In this document: positions 1-9,032 of the stretch, in pieces
Numbering within the stretch: position 1 is the stretch's first letter
Layout of the letters: the number at the start of each line of letters is the position of its first letter
Source of the DNA: Bin5 sp965200615
Lineage (GTDB): Bacteria; Chloroflexota; Anaerolineae; Caldilineales; Caldilineaceae
Assembly: GCA_965200615.1 (NCBI GenBank)
Contig: OZ241377.1
Location: forward strand, 1,302,001-1,366,000
DNA: 64,000 nt
Direction: 5' to 3'
The notes under the pieces: generated by a model
The model's database searches: none
Seen by the model: only the letters and a program-made list of their open reading frames with translations
What the model was told of the DNA's origin: nothing
Program-made: the position numbers and the translations under genes

Positions 1-1958
1 CTGTACGCGCCGGGACGCAGGTCGAAAAAGCGGAACTCGCCGAGCGCATCGCTCTCCGTCCGGGCGATCACTGTGCCGGCGCTGTCGACGAGCTCTACCG
101 GCGTGTTGGGAATCTGCGTACTGCCGGCAATCCAGGCGCCTCCCTCCGGCCGCAACGTCAACACCAGGGGGTCGTGGTCGCTGGAGCCATATACAGCCGA
201 GTCTCCTGGAACGCCCTCTGCGCCGTTTGGCTGCGCAATGGGAAAATCGGCGTTGATATGCGCGATATCCATCCCGCCGAAATCGGGCGCCGTGCCCGGG
301 GTCAGCAGCAGATGATCCAGTGTCTGGCTACCCCCATTGAAGATGTAAGTGTAACGCTCCAGGAGCGGCAGGGAGTCAAAGGCGTGCCATAGGAGAACGC
401 GCCCCGGCTCGCGAGCCGAGCCGTCAGCGGGTTCCGGTCCATTTCGCAAGGTCTCCACCGGTTTGCTCGCCTCGAAATCATTCAGGTCGCCCAGCACGAC
501 GACATGCGCGTCGGGGTCCGTATCCAGACGGGCCTGCACAATCGAGGCCACGTGCTCCGCCTGCAACGTCCGATGCACGACGTTCACCGACTCATCGCCG
601 CGCTTGCTGCGCCAGTGATTGACCACTACCGTCAGTGGGTAGTCCTCTCCCCAGGGGCCGCGTACAAGCAGGTCCGCGACCAGCGGCGGCCGGCTGAAGA
701 GCGGCAGCAGCCGCGCCGGGCACTGCCCCGGGACCAGTCGCACACTGAAACTGAAGCGCGTGCATGCCTGCTCGTTCTGGGCGTTGAGGACCGTCACCCG
801 GTCGTCGCGTACAAGCAGGCTGTTCGTCAGCGGAAAATCGGGGCTGGCGGTTCCGGGGCCGGCAAAGGCAACTGCGCTGTAGTCCAGCCCGCTGATCTCA
901 GTCAGAACTCGCGCCAGGTTTTCGGCGTCCTCTGGCTTGCCGGTCTCCTGCAGGCCCACGATTTCACAGTTGTGCAGACCGCCGGCAATGGCCTCCGCTC
1001 GCTGGCGCAGCGCAGCCTCGTAATCAGCCGCGTCGCGTAACTGGTCCAGACCCCGGCCCAGCCCCAACACGTTGAAAGAGCAGACCCGGAAGGCGCCCGC
1101 GTCCGGCTGGGCCGTCTGCTCTTTCGATCCGTGCCGGGCGAAAACCTGGATCTCCTCTCCCGGCAGCGGCAGCAGCAGATATTTGCCGAAACTGTAGTCG
1201 ATAACCGCCAGCACCGCCACCCTTGGCTCCGCCGCGCGTACCCGCACGCGGTCCCCCCAGGCTGCCGCCGGCAGCTCCGCGCCCAGCCCGTTGCCCAGGA
1301 AGATCAGCCCGGCGGCATCGTCGGGATTCGACTGAAAGACCCGCCCGCCTTGCACGAAGGGCAGGGCCTCTTCGGCGATGAGCGCGATCTCGACGTTGCC
1401 GTTGCTGAACCGCTTGGTCGGCCCCTGGACCACGCCCTGCAGTTCTTCGAACGCGACGAGCATGCCTTCGAATGGCTCCAGCAATGACTCCGGGTCGACG
1501 TTCGGTGTCGGCAGAGGCGCCAGCGGAACTGACAAGCCGCTCCCGCACAGCTCGTTGGGGAGCGGCTCAATCGAGCGCGGCGTGGTCAGCTCAGTCTTTT
1601 CGTAGTATTCGGTCGCTTCAGCGCCGCGCACGAGGACGCATTCCCACGCTTTCACCCTGGGCGCGGAGGAGGTGTAGACGAATATGCCGTCGCTGGTCGC
1701 TGGATCGTCGTCGCCGGTCGGATCCTGCAGATAAAATCCGTTCGACTGTACGCCGCTCACCAGGCCGAACGTGGAGACGCGTTTCCGCGACAACGGTGTA
1801 CTCGGCCCGTCCCCCTGAATGATGTAGATCGGTGTCAAATCATCCGGCAATTCAGAGGACGCGGGCGCCGCCGCCGCCGGGCGGACAGCCAGCCCCAGGA
1901 CGCACACGAGCAGTATTCGGATGACCAGTGGACGCGGTGTAGACAATCGGGAAATCAT
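1..1958 (-). CDS. Secreted endonuclease/exonuclease/phosphatase-family nuclease (3' end outside window)
   Basis: The minus-strand frame starts at an ATG at 1958 and stays open to the window edge, so about 652 codons are visible and the C-terminus is missing. The N-terminus has a signal peptide (hydrophobic LVIRILLVCVLGLAV, then Ala-rich). Next comes an OB-fold-like segment containing GLVSGVQSNGFYLQDP, as in ExeM/YhcR-type extracellular nucleases. The catalytic endonuclease/exonuclease/phosphatase domain follows, with FRVCSFNVLGLG, the metal-binding glutamate in IVGLQETG, NHWRSKRGD, LGDLNDFE and the terminal GSSDHDPL. After it a carboxypeptidase-regulatory-like segment begins (TESDALGEFRFFDL). 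The likely role is hydrolysis of extracellular DNA for nutrient or phosphate scavenging. It is divergent from the next gene. Family assignment is firm; substrate is inferred. Confidence 0.85.
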   Translation of the reverse strand, partial: MISRLSTPRPLVIRILLVCVLGLAVRPAAAAPASSELPDDLTPIYIIQGDGPSTPLSRKRVSTFGLVSGVQSNGFYLQDPTGDDDPATSDGIFVYTSSAPRVKAWECVLVRGAEATEYYEKTELTTPRSIEPLPNELCGSGLSVPLAPLPTPNVDPESLLEPFEGMLVAFEELQGVVQGPTKRFSNGNVEIALIAEEALPFVQGGRVFQSNPDDAAGLIFLGNGLGAELPAAAWGDRVRVRAAEPRVAVLAVIDYSFGKYLLLPLPGEEIQVFARHGSKEQTAQPDAGAFRVCSFNVLGLGRGLDQLRDAADYEAALRQRAEAIAGGLHNCEIVGLQETGKPEDAENLARVLTEISGLDYSAVAFAGPGTASPDFPLTNSLLVRDDRVTVLNAQNEQACTRFSFSVRLVPGQCPARLLPLFSRPPLVADLLVRGPWGEDYPLTVVVNHWRSKRGDESVNVVHRTLQAEHVASIVQARLDTDPDAHVVVLGDLNDFEASKPVETLRNGPEPADGSAREPGRVLLWHAFDSLPLLERYTYIFNGGSQTLDHLLLTPGTAPDFGGMDIAHINADFPIAQPNGAEGVPGDSAVYGSSDHDPLVLTLRPEGGAWIAGSTQIPNTPVELVDSAGTVIARTESDALGEFRFFDLRPGAY

Positions 1959-2022
1959 ACCATACCGTGCGCTGGGGAAAGTCGGGAAGCCGGGTGAACC
2001 GTTCGCTCCAATGTGAACATCT

Positions 2023-2031
2023 ATTATAGCA
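2023..2031 (-). promoter_or_regulatory. Extended -10 promoter element (TGCTATAAT) of the nuclease gene
   Basis: On the minus strand this reads TGCTATAAT, a perfect extended -10, about 65 nt upstream of the nuclease ATG. No convincing -35 is seen, as expected for TGn-type promoters. Confidence 0.4.
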
Positions 2032-2104
2032 CACAGCAGAGATACCGGCCGCCACATTATGCGTTCTGAAATAGCCATTAACCACTGTCTGAAGCGGTAT
2101 TCAG

Positions 2105-2134
2105 TTGCCAGTGGCTTTACAGGAGGCGTATAAT
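2105..2134 (+). promoter_or_regulatory. Sigma70-like promoter upstream of the P-loop gene
   Basis: TTGCCA (2105-2110), an 18-nt spacer and a consensus TATAAT (2129-2134) lie 71 nt before the ATG of the P-loop gene. Confidence 0.45.
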
Positions 2135-2205
2135 GTTGCTTTGTGTATCACCGCTGAGCGAGTCGCGATGGCTGACCACAGATATGTCCAGAACGCGAGA
2201 TCCGG

Positions 2206-3015
2206 ATGAGCGCGAAATTTGAACTGCTGGCAGACGGTCTGGGCGTTGGCTGCCCGCCTTCCGGCTGGATCCCCATCGTCGATATGCCGGTGCTGGTCCT
2301 CGTCGGTGTGACCGGTGTCGGCAAAAGCACAACCGTCGTTGCCCTGCGCGCCCGCATGGGCGGGATCTCGCTCCTCCCCAACAGGCGCAAGCTGGCCGAT
2401 CTGCTGGTCATCCCGACGGTCCAGGGTTGGGACGGGGACCCGCCCGCCGTGGTTACGGACCGGCGGCGGCGCTTCGACTACACGGGGCGCTACCGGCAGC
2501 GCTATCCCGGTGGGCTTGCGCATGCGTTCAGCCGGCTGGTGCTGCAGAAGCAGGCGGCAGCGTCCGGCAGCGGCGCATTGAACGTTTTCGACGGGCTGCG
2601 GGGCGCGGATGAGGTCACCTTCGCCGCGCAGAGCCTCCCGCTGGCCCGCTTCGCCGTCCTCAACGCGCCGGATGGTGTACGCGTGGAGAGACTGGCGCAG
2701 CGCCAGGATGCCTTCGACCAGATCGATGAAAACACCCCCGGCCGATTCCGCTGGGAGGAGATCGCGGAGGGGCGCGACCTGTTTACACGCGCGGAGCAGG
2801 CCCATCTGTCTGCGCTGGTAAACCGGGGCGACGTGGACGGCGCCGAACTCGCGGCCAAGGTCGCCATCGTCGCAGCCGAGCGCCGCAACTACGATCCACA
2901 CGCTGCCGTCGAGATCCTGCGCGCCGCCGCCCCTGAGCGCACCGTCGTCGTCGATACGACCACCCACGCCCCCGCCGAGGTGGCCGCCAAACTGGAGCGG
3001 CTCGCAGCCAGCTGA
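2206..3015 (+). CDS. P-loop NTPase of unknown function
   Basis: A 269-residue protein with a Walker A motif, LVGVTGVGKST, near residues 31-41. It lacks ABC signature or AAA+ sensor motifs. The middle is basic (TDRRRRFDYTGRYRQRYPGG) and could bind a nucleotide or polyanion. The motif is close to the N-terminus if the internal ATG (2284, MPVLVLVGVTG) is used, a layout typical of small kinases such as adenylylsulfate- or shikimate-kinase-like folds. The C-terminal AERTVVVDTTTHAPAEV-like segment resembles the ends of such kinases. The enolase-family gene begins 14 nt downstream, so the two are probably co-transcribed and the substrate may be a small metabolite. I cannot name the reaction. Confidence 0.7.
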   Translation: MSAKFELLADGLGVGCPPSGWIPIVDMPVLVLVGVTGVGKSTTVVALRARMGGISLLPNRRKLADLLVIPTVQGWDGDPPAVVTDRRRRFDYTGRYRQRYPGGLAHAFSRLVLQKQAAASGSGALNVFDGLRGADEVTFAAQSLPLARFAVLNAPDGVRVERLAQRQDAFDQIDENTPGRFRWEEIAEGRDLFTRAEQAHLSALVNRGDVDGAELAAKVAIVAAERRNYDPHAAVEILRAAAPERTVVVDTTTHAPAEVAAKLERLAAS

Positions 3016-3029
3016 CCGCCGGACTTTCC

Positions 3030-4145
3030 ATGCCTACCACCATCGAAGCCATCGAACCCATTCCCTTCCGCCTTCCGCTGCGGGAACCGCTGCGCTGGGG
3101 CGCAGCCAGCGTCATGCAGGAAGCCCGTCACGTCCTTGTTCAGGTGCGGTTGAGCGACGGCGCTGTCGGCTGGGGTGAAGCGCCGCCCCGGCCCACGATC
3201 TACGGGGAGACCGTATCCAGCATCTGCAGCGTCGTCTGCCAGGAGCTGGCGCCCCGGCTCGAGGGAGAGATGCTCGACGACTCCACACTGTCGAAGCTCC
3301 ACGCGCGCCTGCAGACGGTCAAGAACAACCAGACCGCCCGCGGCGCTCTCGACATGGCCCTCCACCATGCCCTCGCCAAAAGCCGCAACCGTACCCTCTA
3401 CGAGCATCTGGGCGCCAGCAGTTCCCATGTGCGGGTGAGCTATATTCTGGGCCTGGGAGAAATCGATGACAGCCTGGCCGAGGCCGAGCGGACTGTGGCG
3501 CTGGGCGTGCGCGTGTTAAAGGTGAAGGTCGGACAGGACTGGAGCGCAGACCTGCAACGTCTACGCCTTCTGCGGGAGCAGTTCGGCGCGCAGGTCGATC
3601 TGTACGTAGACGCCAATGAATGCTTCCAGCCGCAGAACGTGCGCCAGCGCCTGGAAAAGATGGCCGAACTGAACGTGCTCTACTGCGAGGAGCCACTGCC
3701 GGTAGAGTTGATACTGGCCCGTGCTGCAGTCCGCAAAGCCTGCGCCCGCGCCGGCGACTCTGCCCTCCCCCGGCTCATCGCCGACGACAGCGTGTTCAGC
3801 GCCCGCGACCTGCGCCGGGAGCTGAGCATGGACACCTTCCACATTCTCAACATCAAGACTGCCCGCACGGGCTTCACCGAATCGGCCCGGATGCTGAACC
3901 AGGCCCTGGTCGGCGGCAAGGCGGTGATGGTCGGTTCCCAGGCCAGCGCCGGTTGGGGAACGGTACTGGCGGCCCTCTTTGCCGCCAAACCCGGGATCGA
4001 TCTGCCCTGCGAATTGAGCTTTTTCCTCAAGCTGCAGGAAGATCTTCTGATGCGGCCGCTCACGATCCGCGACGGCTACCTGGATGTGACTGGGCTGGCC
4101 CAGGCAGAGATCGACGCGGACCGGCTGCGGGCCGCCAGAATGTAG
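3030..4145 (+). CDS. Enolase-superfamily enzyme, muconate cycloisomerase/dipeptide epimerase subgroup
   Basis: A 371-residue protein, the usual length for the mandelate racemase/muconate lactonizing superfamily. An N-terminal capping domain (about 1-120) precedes the barrel. The KxK catalytic pair is in LKVKVG (K164, K166), the metal ligands are D194 (DANE), E220 (CEEP) and D252 (ADDS), and the second catalytic lysine is K276 (LNIKTARTG). The KxK plus distal Lys arrangement is that of muconate cycloisomerases, o-succinylbenzoate synthases and Ala-Glu epimerases. The enzyme abstracts an alpha proton from a carboxylate. It is co-directional with the preceding P-loop gene and precedes a DapA-family aldolase, which suggests catabolism of a sugar acid, amino acid or aromatic acid. 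The exact substrate cannot be read from the sequence. Confidence 0.85.
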   Translation: MPTTIEAIEPIPFRLPLREPLRWGAASVMQEARHVLVQVRLSDGAVGWGEAPPRPTIYGETVSSICSVVCQELAPRLEGEMLDDSTLSKLHARLQTVKNNQTARGALDMALHHALAKSRNRTLYEHLGASSSHVRVSYILGLGEIDDSLAEAERTVALGVRVLKVKVGQDWSADLQRLRLLREQFGAQVDLYVDANECFQPQNVRQRLEKMAELNVLYCEEPLPVELILARAAVRKACARAGDSALPRLIADDSVFSARDLRRELSMDTFHILNIKTARTGFTESARMLNQALVGGKAVMVGSQASAGWGTVLAALFAAKPGIDLPCELSFFLKLQEDLLMRPLTIRDGYLDVTGLAQAEIDADRLRAARM

Positions 4146-4265
4146 GAAATTCCATAAACGCTGGCAAGTCGACGCACTCTCCGCAGTCCGCCCTGAGCAC
4201 GTTCAAACCTGCAATCTCCCAATCGCGACCGGTCCTCAATCAACCCCCGACCCGCCTCCGCATTA

Positions 4266-4294
4266 TCGACACCTGCACCTATCCATGTGATAAT
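4266..4294 (+). promoter_or_regulatory. Promoter of the DapA-family gene
   Basis: TCGACA (4266-4271), a 17-nt spacer and GATAAT (4289-4294), with an upstream TGn (TGTGATAAT). The pair ATTATC (4262) and GATAAT (4289) also forms an inverted repeat around the spacer that could be an operator. The start codon is about 42 nt downstream. Confidence 0.5.
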
Positions 4295-4335
4295 GATCGC
4301 ACCAAGACTCCGTCACAGCCACAAGAGAGTGCCAC

Positions 4336-5232
4336 ATGAAAAGCTTCAATGGGATCTTCCCGGCCATCATCACGCCGATGACCGCTGATGGCCGCCTCAA
4401 CGAGGACGCCTTTCGCCAGGTAATGGAGTTCAACATCCAGGCCGGCGTACACGGTTTCTGGGTGGCGGGCGGCACGGGGGAAAGCGTTCTCCTGGACGAC
4501 GCCGAAAACTGCCGCATCGCCGAGATCGCCTCCGACCAGAATCAGGGACGCATTGCCAACATCATGCACGTCGGCGCCCCCACCACCGCCCGCTCCGCCC
4601 GCCTCGCCGAACACGCGGCCAAGGCTGGCTGCGAAGCCATCTGCTGTGTCCCGCCATTCTTCTATGGCCAGAGCGACAGGGGCATCGTCGAACACTACCG
4701 CGTCGTCGCGGCCGCCGCCGATCTTCCATTCTTTGTCTACAATCTCCCCAGCGCCACCGGAGTCGAAATCACGCCCGATCTCATGGCCAGGATCCAGGAA
4801 CGCGTGCCCCAGCTGGCCGGGCTCAAACACTCCGCGCCCTACGTCCCCTACGTCAAGACCTTTGCCGAAATGGGGCTCTCCTGCCTGATCGGGAACTCTC
4901 GCCTCTTCCTGCCCGCGCTTCTGATCGGCGCCACCGGCTGCGTCGACGGCCCGCCCAACATGGCCCCCGAACTCTGGGTCGCCATCTGGCGCGCCTACGA
5001 GGCCGGCGACATCCCGGCAGCCACCAAAGCCCAGGAGAAGGCATCCTCCGCCGCCGAAGCGCTGATCGTGGCCTCCAAGTTCCACGGCGCCATCAAGGCC
5101 GTTCTCAGCCAGCGTCTCGGCATCGACTGCGGCGACCCGCGCCCGCCCGGCGAGCCCCTTACCGCCGCAGAGCGCGCCGAACTGGCCGACAAGGTCGTTG
5201 CCCTTGGCCTGGATTGCAGTGGTCAATCGTAG
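4336..5232 (+). CDS. Dihydrodipicolinate synthase/N-acetylneuraminate lyase family aldolase
   Basis: A 298-residue (beta/alpha)8 aldolase, standard family length. The substrate carboxylate loop is AGGTGES (about 44-50), the catalytic Tyr is in FVYNLPSATG (Y135), and the Schiff-base lysine is K164 in LAGLKHSA. Members form a Schiff base with pyruvate or a 2-keto acid and carry out aldol addition, cleavage or dehydration. The sequence is not distinctive enough to separate DHDPS from sugar-acid aldolases or dehydratases. Proximity to the enolase-family gene favours a catabolic role over lysine synthesis. A purine-rich AAGAGAG lies before the ATG. Ends in TAG. Confidence 0.85.
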   Translation: MKSFNGIFPAIITPMTADGRLNEDAFRQVMEFNIQAGVHGFWVAGGTGESVLLDDAENCRIAEIASDQNQGRIANIMHVGAPTTARSARLAEHAAKAGCEAICCVPPFFYGQSDRGIVEHYRVVAAAADLPFFVYNLPSATGVEITPDLMARIQERVPQLAGLKHSAPYVPYVKTFAEMGLSCLIGNSRLFLPALLIGATGCVDGPPNMAPELWVAIWRAYEAGDIPAATKAQEKASSAAEALIVASKFHGAIKAVLSQRLGIDCGDPRPPGEPLTAAERAELADKVVALGLDCSGQS

Positions 5233-5299
5233 GGGATGGTCGGCAACGACAGTGATCAATCGTTGCAGCGGTCAGTAACAGCTGTGAGGGAGTGAATGT

Positions 5300-5337
5300 G
5301 GCTGGTTGCCGGCAGCTGCGGCCGCCGGCAACCAGCC
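5300..5337. terminator. Strong hairpin between convergent genes
   Basis: A perfect 14-bp stem (5300-5313 with 5324-5337) with a 10-nt loop lies between the ends of the aldolase gene and the TPR lipoprotein gene. No long T-run follows on either strand, so it may act as a 3'-end stabiliser or a Rho-assisted bidirectional terminator. Confidence 0.6.
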
Positions 5338-5344
5338 GTTGAAA

Positions 5345-7585
5345 CTACTCGTCAGAGGGCTCTACCTCCTGGCGTCGCCAGGTGTTTTCAAACTCCTCGT
5401 CGGTCAACTGTCCCTGGAGCCACACCTCCGCTGCTCTCGTTGCCACCAGGGTCGCGGAAGTTGTCCTGTTGAAGGTGCCGGCGACCACCACAAGGCCGTC
5501 CGGTTCAGAGGTCATGCGGGGCAGGATGCGGGACAGTTCAAAGATCAGTTGACGTTCCAGATCGGAATACGCCTCGCTGTCAACCGCTAGATCGACGGCA
5601 TAGGCCACGACCAGCGTCCGCTGCCCCCCCTCATTCTCCTCCACGTCCAGGTAGCGGATCTCTACGTCCGCCTCCTGCAATATCGTCACCGCAGTTGAGA
5701 TGGCCTCATCGTTTTCAAGCCGCAACGATGGGTCCGGCGTAGGCCGCGCCGCTCTCTCCTCGCAGCGTTCCAACACGCTCGCCAAATCTTCCTTCTCTTC
5801 ATCATCGTCGGCCTCATCGATCAGCCAGTTCAGGTGTGGTTCCGCCTCCTGGCATCGTACCTGCGCGAGGAAAAGCAGCGCCAGCGACTGACGCGCCACG
5901 ATGTGGTCGCTGTTCAGTTGAATCGCCTCTTCCAACAGTGGTTGCGCTTTATCGAATTCGCCCATGCGCGTGTAGGTCTCGCCCAGCACCGCCAACACCG
6001 TGGAGGTGCGTGCGCCCCGCTCCAGCGCATCCAGGGCAATACTCTGCGCCGCCTCTATATTGCCCTCGTACAGTTGCACAAAGGCCAGGCTCTCGCGGGC
6101 GTCCAGGCTCTCCGGCCGCAGCACGTCCCACCGCTGGGCCGCGCCCACCGCCTCTTCCAACTCGCCCAGCATCAGATGTGTCTCATACAAGGCCTGGTAA
6201 TAGAGTGGGTCGTCGATCGAGAAGGCTCGGACCTCGTTCAATGCACTCCGCGCCTCCAGCGCCTTTCCATCGCGGGCATAGGCGATTGCCAGCAGCCGCG
6301 CGTCGCTCACCGATTGCGGCAGCGCGTCCAGCGTCTTTCGGAAATAGGTGGCCGCCGTTGTGAAATCTCTCTCACAAAGATAGCTCACGCCCACCATCCG
6401 CATCGCCGAAATGCTGTAGGGCCGCGCTTCCAGCCAGTCTTCGGCCAGCGCCCGCGACTCGGTGCACAGATCCTGATCATTCAGCAACCGCATCCGGATC
6501 AGAGTCACGTCCCGCCGGTGAACCGTAGCCCGCTCCTCCGCCAGCGCCTGGTAGGCTGCCGTCTCGGCATTCCGTTCCTGCTGCAGCAACATCAGCGCCA
6601 TGCAGCTGTACGCATCCGGGAACGGTGTATGCAGCTGGTCCAGCGCGATCGTCTGCATACACTTCGCTTCACTCGTCTCCCAGTCACCTTCTTCCGCCGC
6701 CATGTCCGCCTCAAAGAAGAGAGTCGAAGCATGGTCCGCCATAAGCTCGATCGCGCGCTTTGCAATCGAGCGCGCCGCATAGATATCGCCAAACACATTG
6801 AATTCATGGCGGGCGTTGATGATATGCCACGCGAAGAAATCCGGCTCCAGTTCCAGTGCCCGCTCGTACGCCTCTCCCGCCTTGTCCCAATCGTGCATCT
6901 GGAACGCGATCGACCCCAGCGTCGCCCATCCCGCCGCTAACTCCGGGTCCAGACGCACTGCGGTCTGGGCATGGTCATAGGCCCTGTCGACCTCATACAT
7001 GCTGACAAGAATGTCGGCCAGGGCCGTGTGCGCGGTCGGGTTTTCGTCATCCAGTTCGACTGCTCGCAGTCCCAGCTCCTTCGCCTCGTCAAAATGGTGG
7101 GCTCCCTGCTTTGCCCACGCCAGGTACGCGAGCGCGGTGCTGTCCTCCGGCGCCAGCGCCGTCGCGTTCTGGGCCGATTGCAGCGCCTGCTGCCAGTACT
7201 GCGACTGGTAGAGATACACGTCGGTCAGCCCCAGATGGGCGGGCAGATAACTGGGGTCGGCGGCAATCGCATCGATATAGGCCGCTTCAGCGCCGATCAG
7301 ATCGCTCGTCCCAAACAGCGACTTCCCCTTGGCGCTCAGTGACTCAGCCAGGTTTCGATCAGGCTGCGCCAGCGGCTCCGGCGTGGCCGTAGGTGTCGGC
7401 CCCGGCGGTTGCGTGGGGATGACGACAGGCGTCGGTGTATGCGTAGCCGTCGATGCCGCAGCAACTGGTCGCGTCGCCGCCGCGGGTCGACTGGGCGGCT
7501 GTTGGCACGCTGCCAGAATGAGGACGAGCGCGGCCAAAAGCAGAGGCACGGCAGCGGATTGCGGCAATCGATCGTGGTCTTTCAT
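5345..7585 (-). CDS. TPR-repeat lipoprotein
   Basis: About 746 residues from the ATG at 7585, chosen because a strong GGGAGGAG Shine-Dalgarno lies 5-12 nt upstream; the frame is open further but begins without such a site. The N-terminus is a lipoprotein signal with lipobox LAAC (Cys27), then a Pro/Thr-rich linker (about 30-70). The body is a long array of TPR-like helix pairs (for example SYLPAHLGLTDVYLYQSQYW, DWDKAGEAYERALELEP, EFDKAQPLLEEAIQLNS). The last ~130 residues form a non-TPR domain. The protein is probably tethered outside the membrane and used as a protein-interaction scaffold. It is monocistronic. Role unknown. Confidence 0.8.
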   Translation of the reverse strand: MKDHDRLPQSAAVPLLLAALVLILAACQQPPSRPAAATRPVAAASTATHTPTPVVIPTQPPGPTPTATPEPLAQPDRNLAESLSAKGKSLFGTSDLIGAEAAYIDAIAADPSYLPAHLGLTDVYLYQSQYWQQALQSAQNATALAPEDSTALAYLAWAKQGAHHFDEAKELGLRAVELDDENPTAHTALADILVSMYEVDRAYDHAQTAVRLDPELAAGWATLGSIAFQMHDWDKAGEAYERALELEPDFFAWHIINARHEFNVFGDIYAARSIAKRAIELMADHASTLFFEADMAAEEGDWETSEAKCMQTIALDQLHTPFPDAYSCMALMLLQQERNAETAAYQALAEERATVHRRDVTLIRMRLLNDQDLCTESRALAEDWLEARPYSISAMRMVGVSYLCERDFTTAATYFRKTLDALPQSVSDARLLAIAYARDGKALEARSALNEVRAFSIDDPLYYQALYETHLMLGELEEAVGAAQRWDVLRPESLDARESLAFVQLYEGNIEAAQSIALDALERGARTSTVLAVLGETYTRMGEFDKAQPLLEEAIQLNSDHIVARQSLALLFLAQVRCQEAEPHLNWLIDEADDDEEKEDLASVLERCEERAARPTPDPSLRLENDEAISTAVTILQEADVEIRYLDVEENEGGQRTLVVAYAVDLAVDSEAYSDLERQLIFELSRILPRMTSEPDGLVVVAGTFNRTTSATLVATRAAEVWLQGQLTDEEFENTWRRQEVEPSDE

Positions 7586-7779
7586 CAGGGCTCCTCCCAT
7601 CTGTGGAGTGGGTACGAAAACGTGAGCAATGGGAACCTGTTTTCGCTCCTTACTCCACTTCACTCACTCATCAACCTTCGACGGGGCAAGACGCTTCGAG
7701 GGCTGGTTGCCGACCGCATCTTTGCGCGCTTGACAGCGGATGAGTATACTCAGGACATGTCGCATTTTGGCGAAATCTT

Positions 7780-8814
7780 GTGTTGAATATCGCAATGGAA
7801 ACCAGGCCACAAAAGAATTCGTTCAGGCCGTTGGTTCAACTCCACGATGTCAAAGTTCATTTCAGCGTTCGCAAAGGTCTCTTTGGCAGTGAGTCGATCC
7901 ATGCTGTAGACGGCGTGACACTGGACATCGGGGCAGGCGAGGTCGTTGCTGTCGTGGGTGAGTCCGGCAGCGGCAAGACCACGCTGGGACGGGCAGCGTT
8001 GGGCCTGATCAGGGTAACGGAAGGCCGTGTCCACTTCGACAGTACAGCAATAACCTCATTATCACAGAAGGAACAAAAAGCGTTCCGCCGCAAGGCTGCC
8101 GCCATCTTTCAGGATCCGTTCGCAAGCATCGATCCCTATATGACGGCTTACGAGAGCGTGGCCGAGCCTCTGGTGATCCACGGCATCGGCAACGACAGCG
8201 AGCGGCGAGAGCGAGTGTTTCAGGCGCTGCACGATGTGCGTCTGCGCCCGGCGCAGGAGATCGCCGGCAAATACCCGGACCTGTTGTCCGGTGGTCAACG
8301 ACAGCGGCTGAGCATCGCACGTGCCCTCGTATTGCAGCCGCAGTTCATCGTGGCCGACGAGCCGGTCTCGATGGTTGACGCGTCCAGCCGGGCAGAGTTA
8401 CTGGCATTGCTGCGCGAGCTGCAGGAGCGGTTCAACATCGCTTTTCTGTACATCACTCACGACATCGCCACGGCTCGCCATTTTGCTCAACGGATCGTCG
8501 TCATGTATTTGGGCTGCGTCGTCGAGATGGGGGAGGCGGCAGATGTGGTGCGCAATCCGCTGCACCCCTACACCCAGGCTCTCATCGCGGCGGTGCCTGA
8601 GCCGGACCCGGCCAACCGGCTGCGCCAACGGCCCAGCCTTCCGGGAGAACCGCCCAGCCCCGCCAATGCGCCAAGCGGATGTTCTTTTCATCCCCGTTGC
8701 GCTTCCTTCATGGCCGGCCGGTGTGAACTGACGACGCCGCGACTCCGTGAAGTCGAGCCGAATCACTTTGTAGCCTGTTTCCTGCATGAAGGGATTGACG
8801 CTTACCAAAACTGA
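7780..8814 (+). CDS. Oligopeptide/dipeptide ABC transporter ATP-binding protein (DppF/OppF type)
   Basis: A 344-residue ATPase with Walker A GESGSGKT (about 60-67), Q-loop IFQDPFASIDP, signature LSGGQRQR, Walker B FIVADEPVSMVD and the switch His in YITHDIATA. The C-terminal oligopeptide-transporter extension has the Cys-rich pattern GCSFHPRC...GRCE. The frame starts at GTG 7780 or ATG 7795. It energises import with the DppD-type ATPase encoded at 16985; the binding protein and both permeases lie between them in the same direction. The N-terminal domain carries a short insert (VRKGLFGSE) typical of DppF homologues. The 194-nt upstream gap holds a possible -10 (TATACT, 7745). Confidence 0.9.
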   Translation: MLNIAMETRPQKNSFRPLVQLHDVKVHFSVRKGLFGSESIHAVDGVTLDIGAGEVVAVVGESGSGKTTLGRAALGLIRVTEGRVHFDSTAITSLSQKEQKAFRRKAAAIFQDPFASIDPYMTAYESVAEPLVIHGIGNDSERRERVFQALHDVRLRPAQEIAGKYPDLLSGGQRQRLSIARALVLQPQFIVADEPVSMVDASSRAELLALLRELQERFNIAFLYITHDIATARHFAQRIVVMYLGCVVEMGEAADVVRNPLHPYTQALIAAVPEPDPANRLRQRPSLPGEPPSPANAPSGCSFHPRCASFMAGRCELTTPRLREVEPNHFVACFLHEGIDAYQN

Positions 8815-8825
8815 GAACGCAATTT

Positions 8826-8837
8826 TGCTATTATAAT
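8826..8837 (+). promoter_or_regulatory. Possible extended -10 promoter upstream of the BNR-protein gene
   Basis: TGCTATTAT overlaps a consensus TATAAT (8832-8837) in the only AT-rich stretch between the ATPase gene and the beta-propeller gene, about 195 nt before the ATG. A GGCGG-CTGAA-CCGCC hairpin lies in between, near 8980-8994. Confidence 0.35.
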
Positions 8838-9032
8838 ATCATTTGATGCCCGTACCCTTGAAATTCAATTTCAGGCTGACCGTTGCCAAAACGGACAATC
8901 TTGCGCCCCCTGTCCCGCCGCCAACTGCCCGAAGATGAGATCGGCGACAGTGGGAAACGCTCTGCAGAAAGGGTCGCTGGCGGCTGAACCGCCGCTGGCG
9001 TTTAACGTAATACATAAGGAGATCTGTATCCC

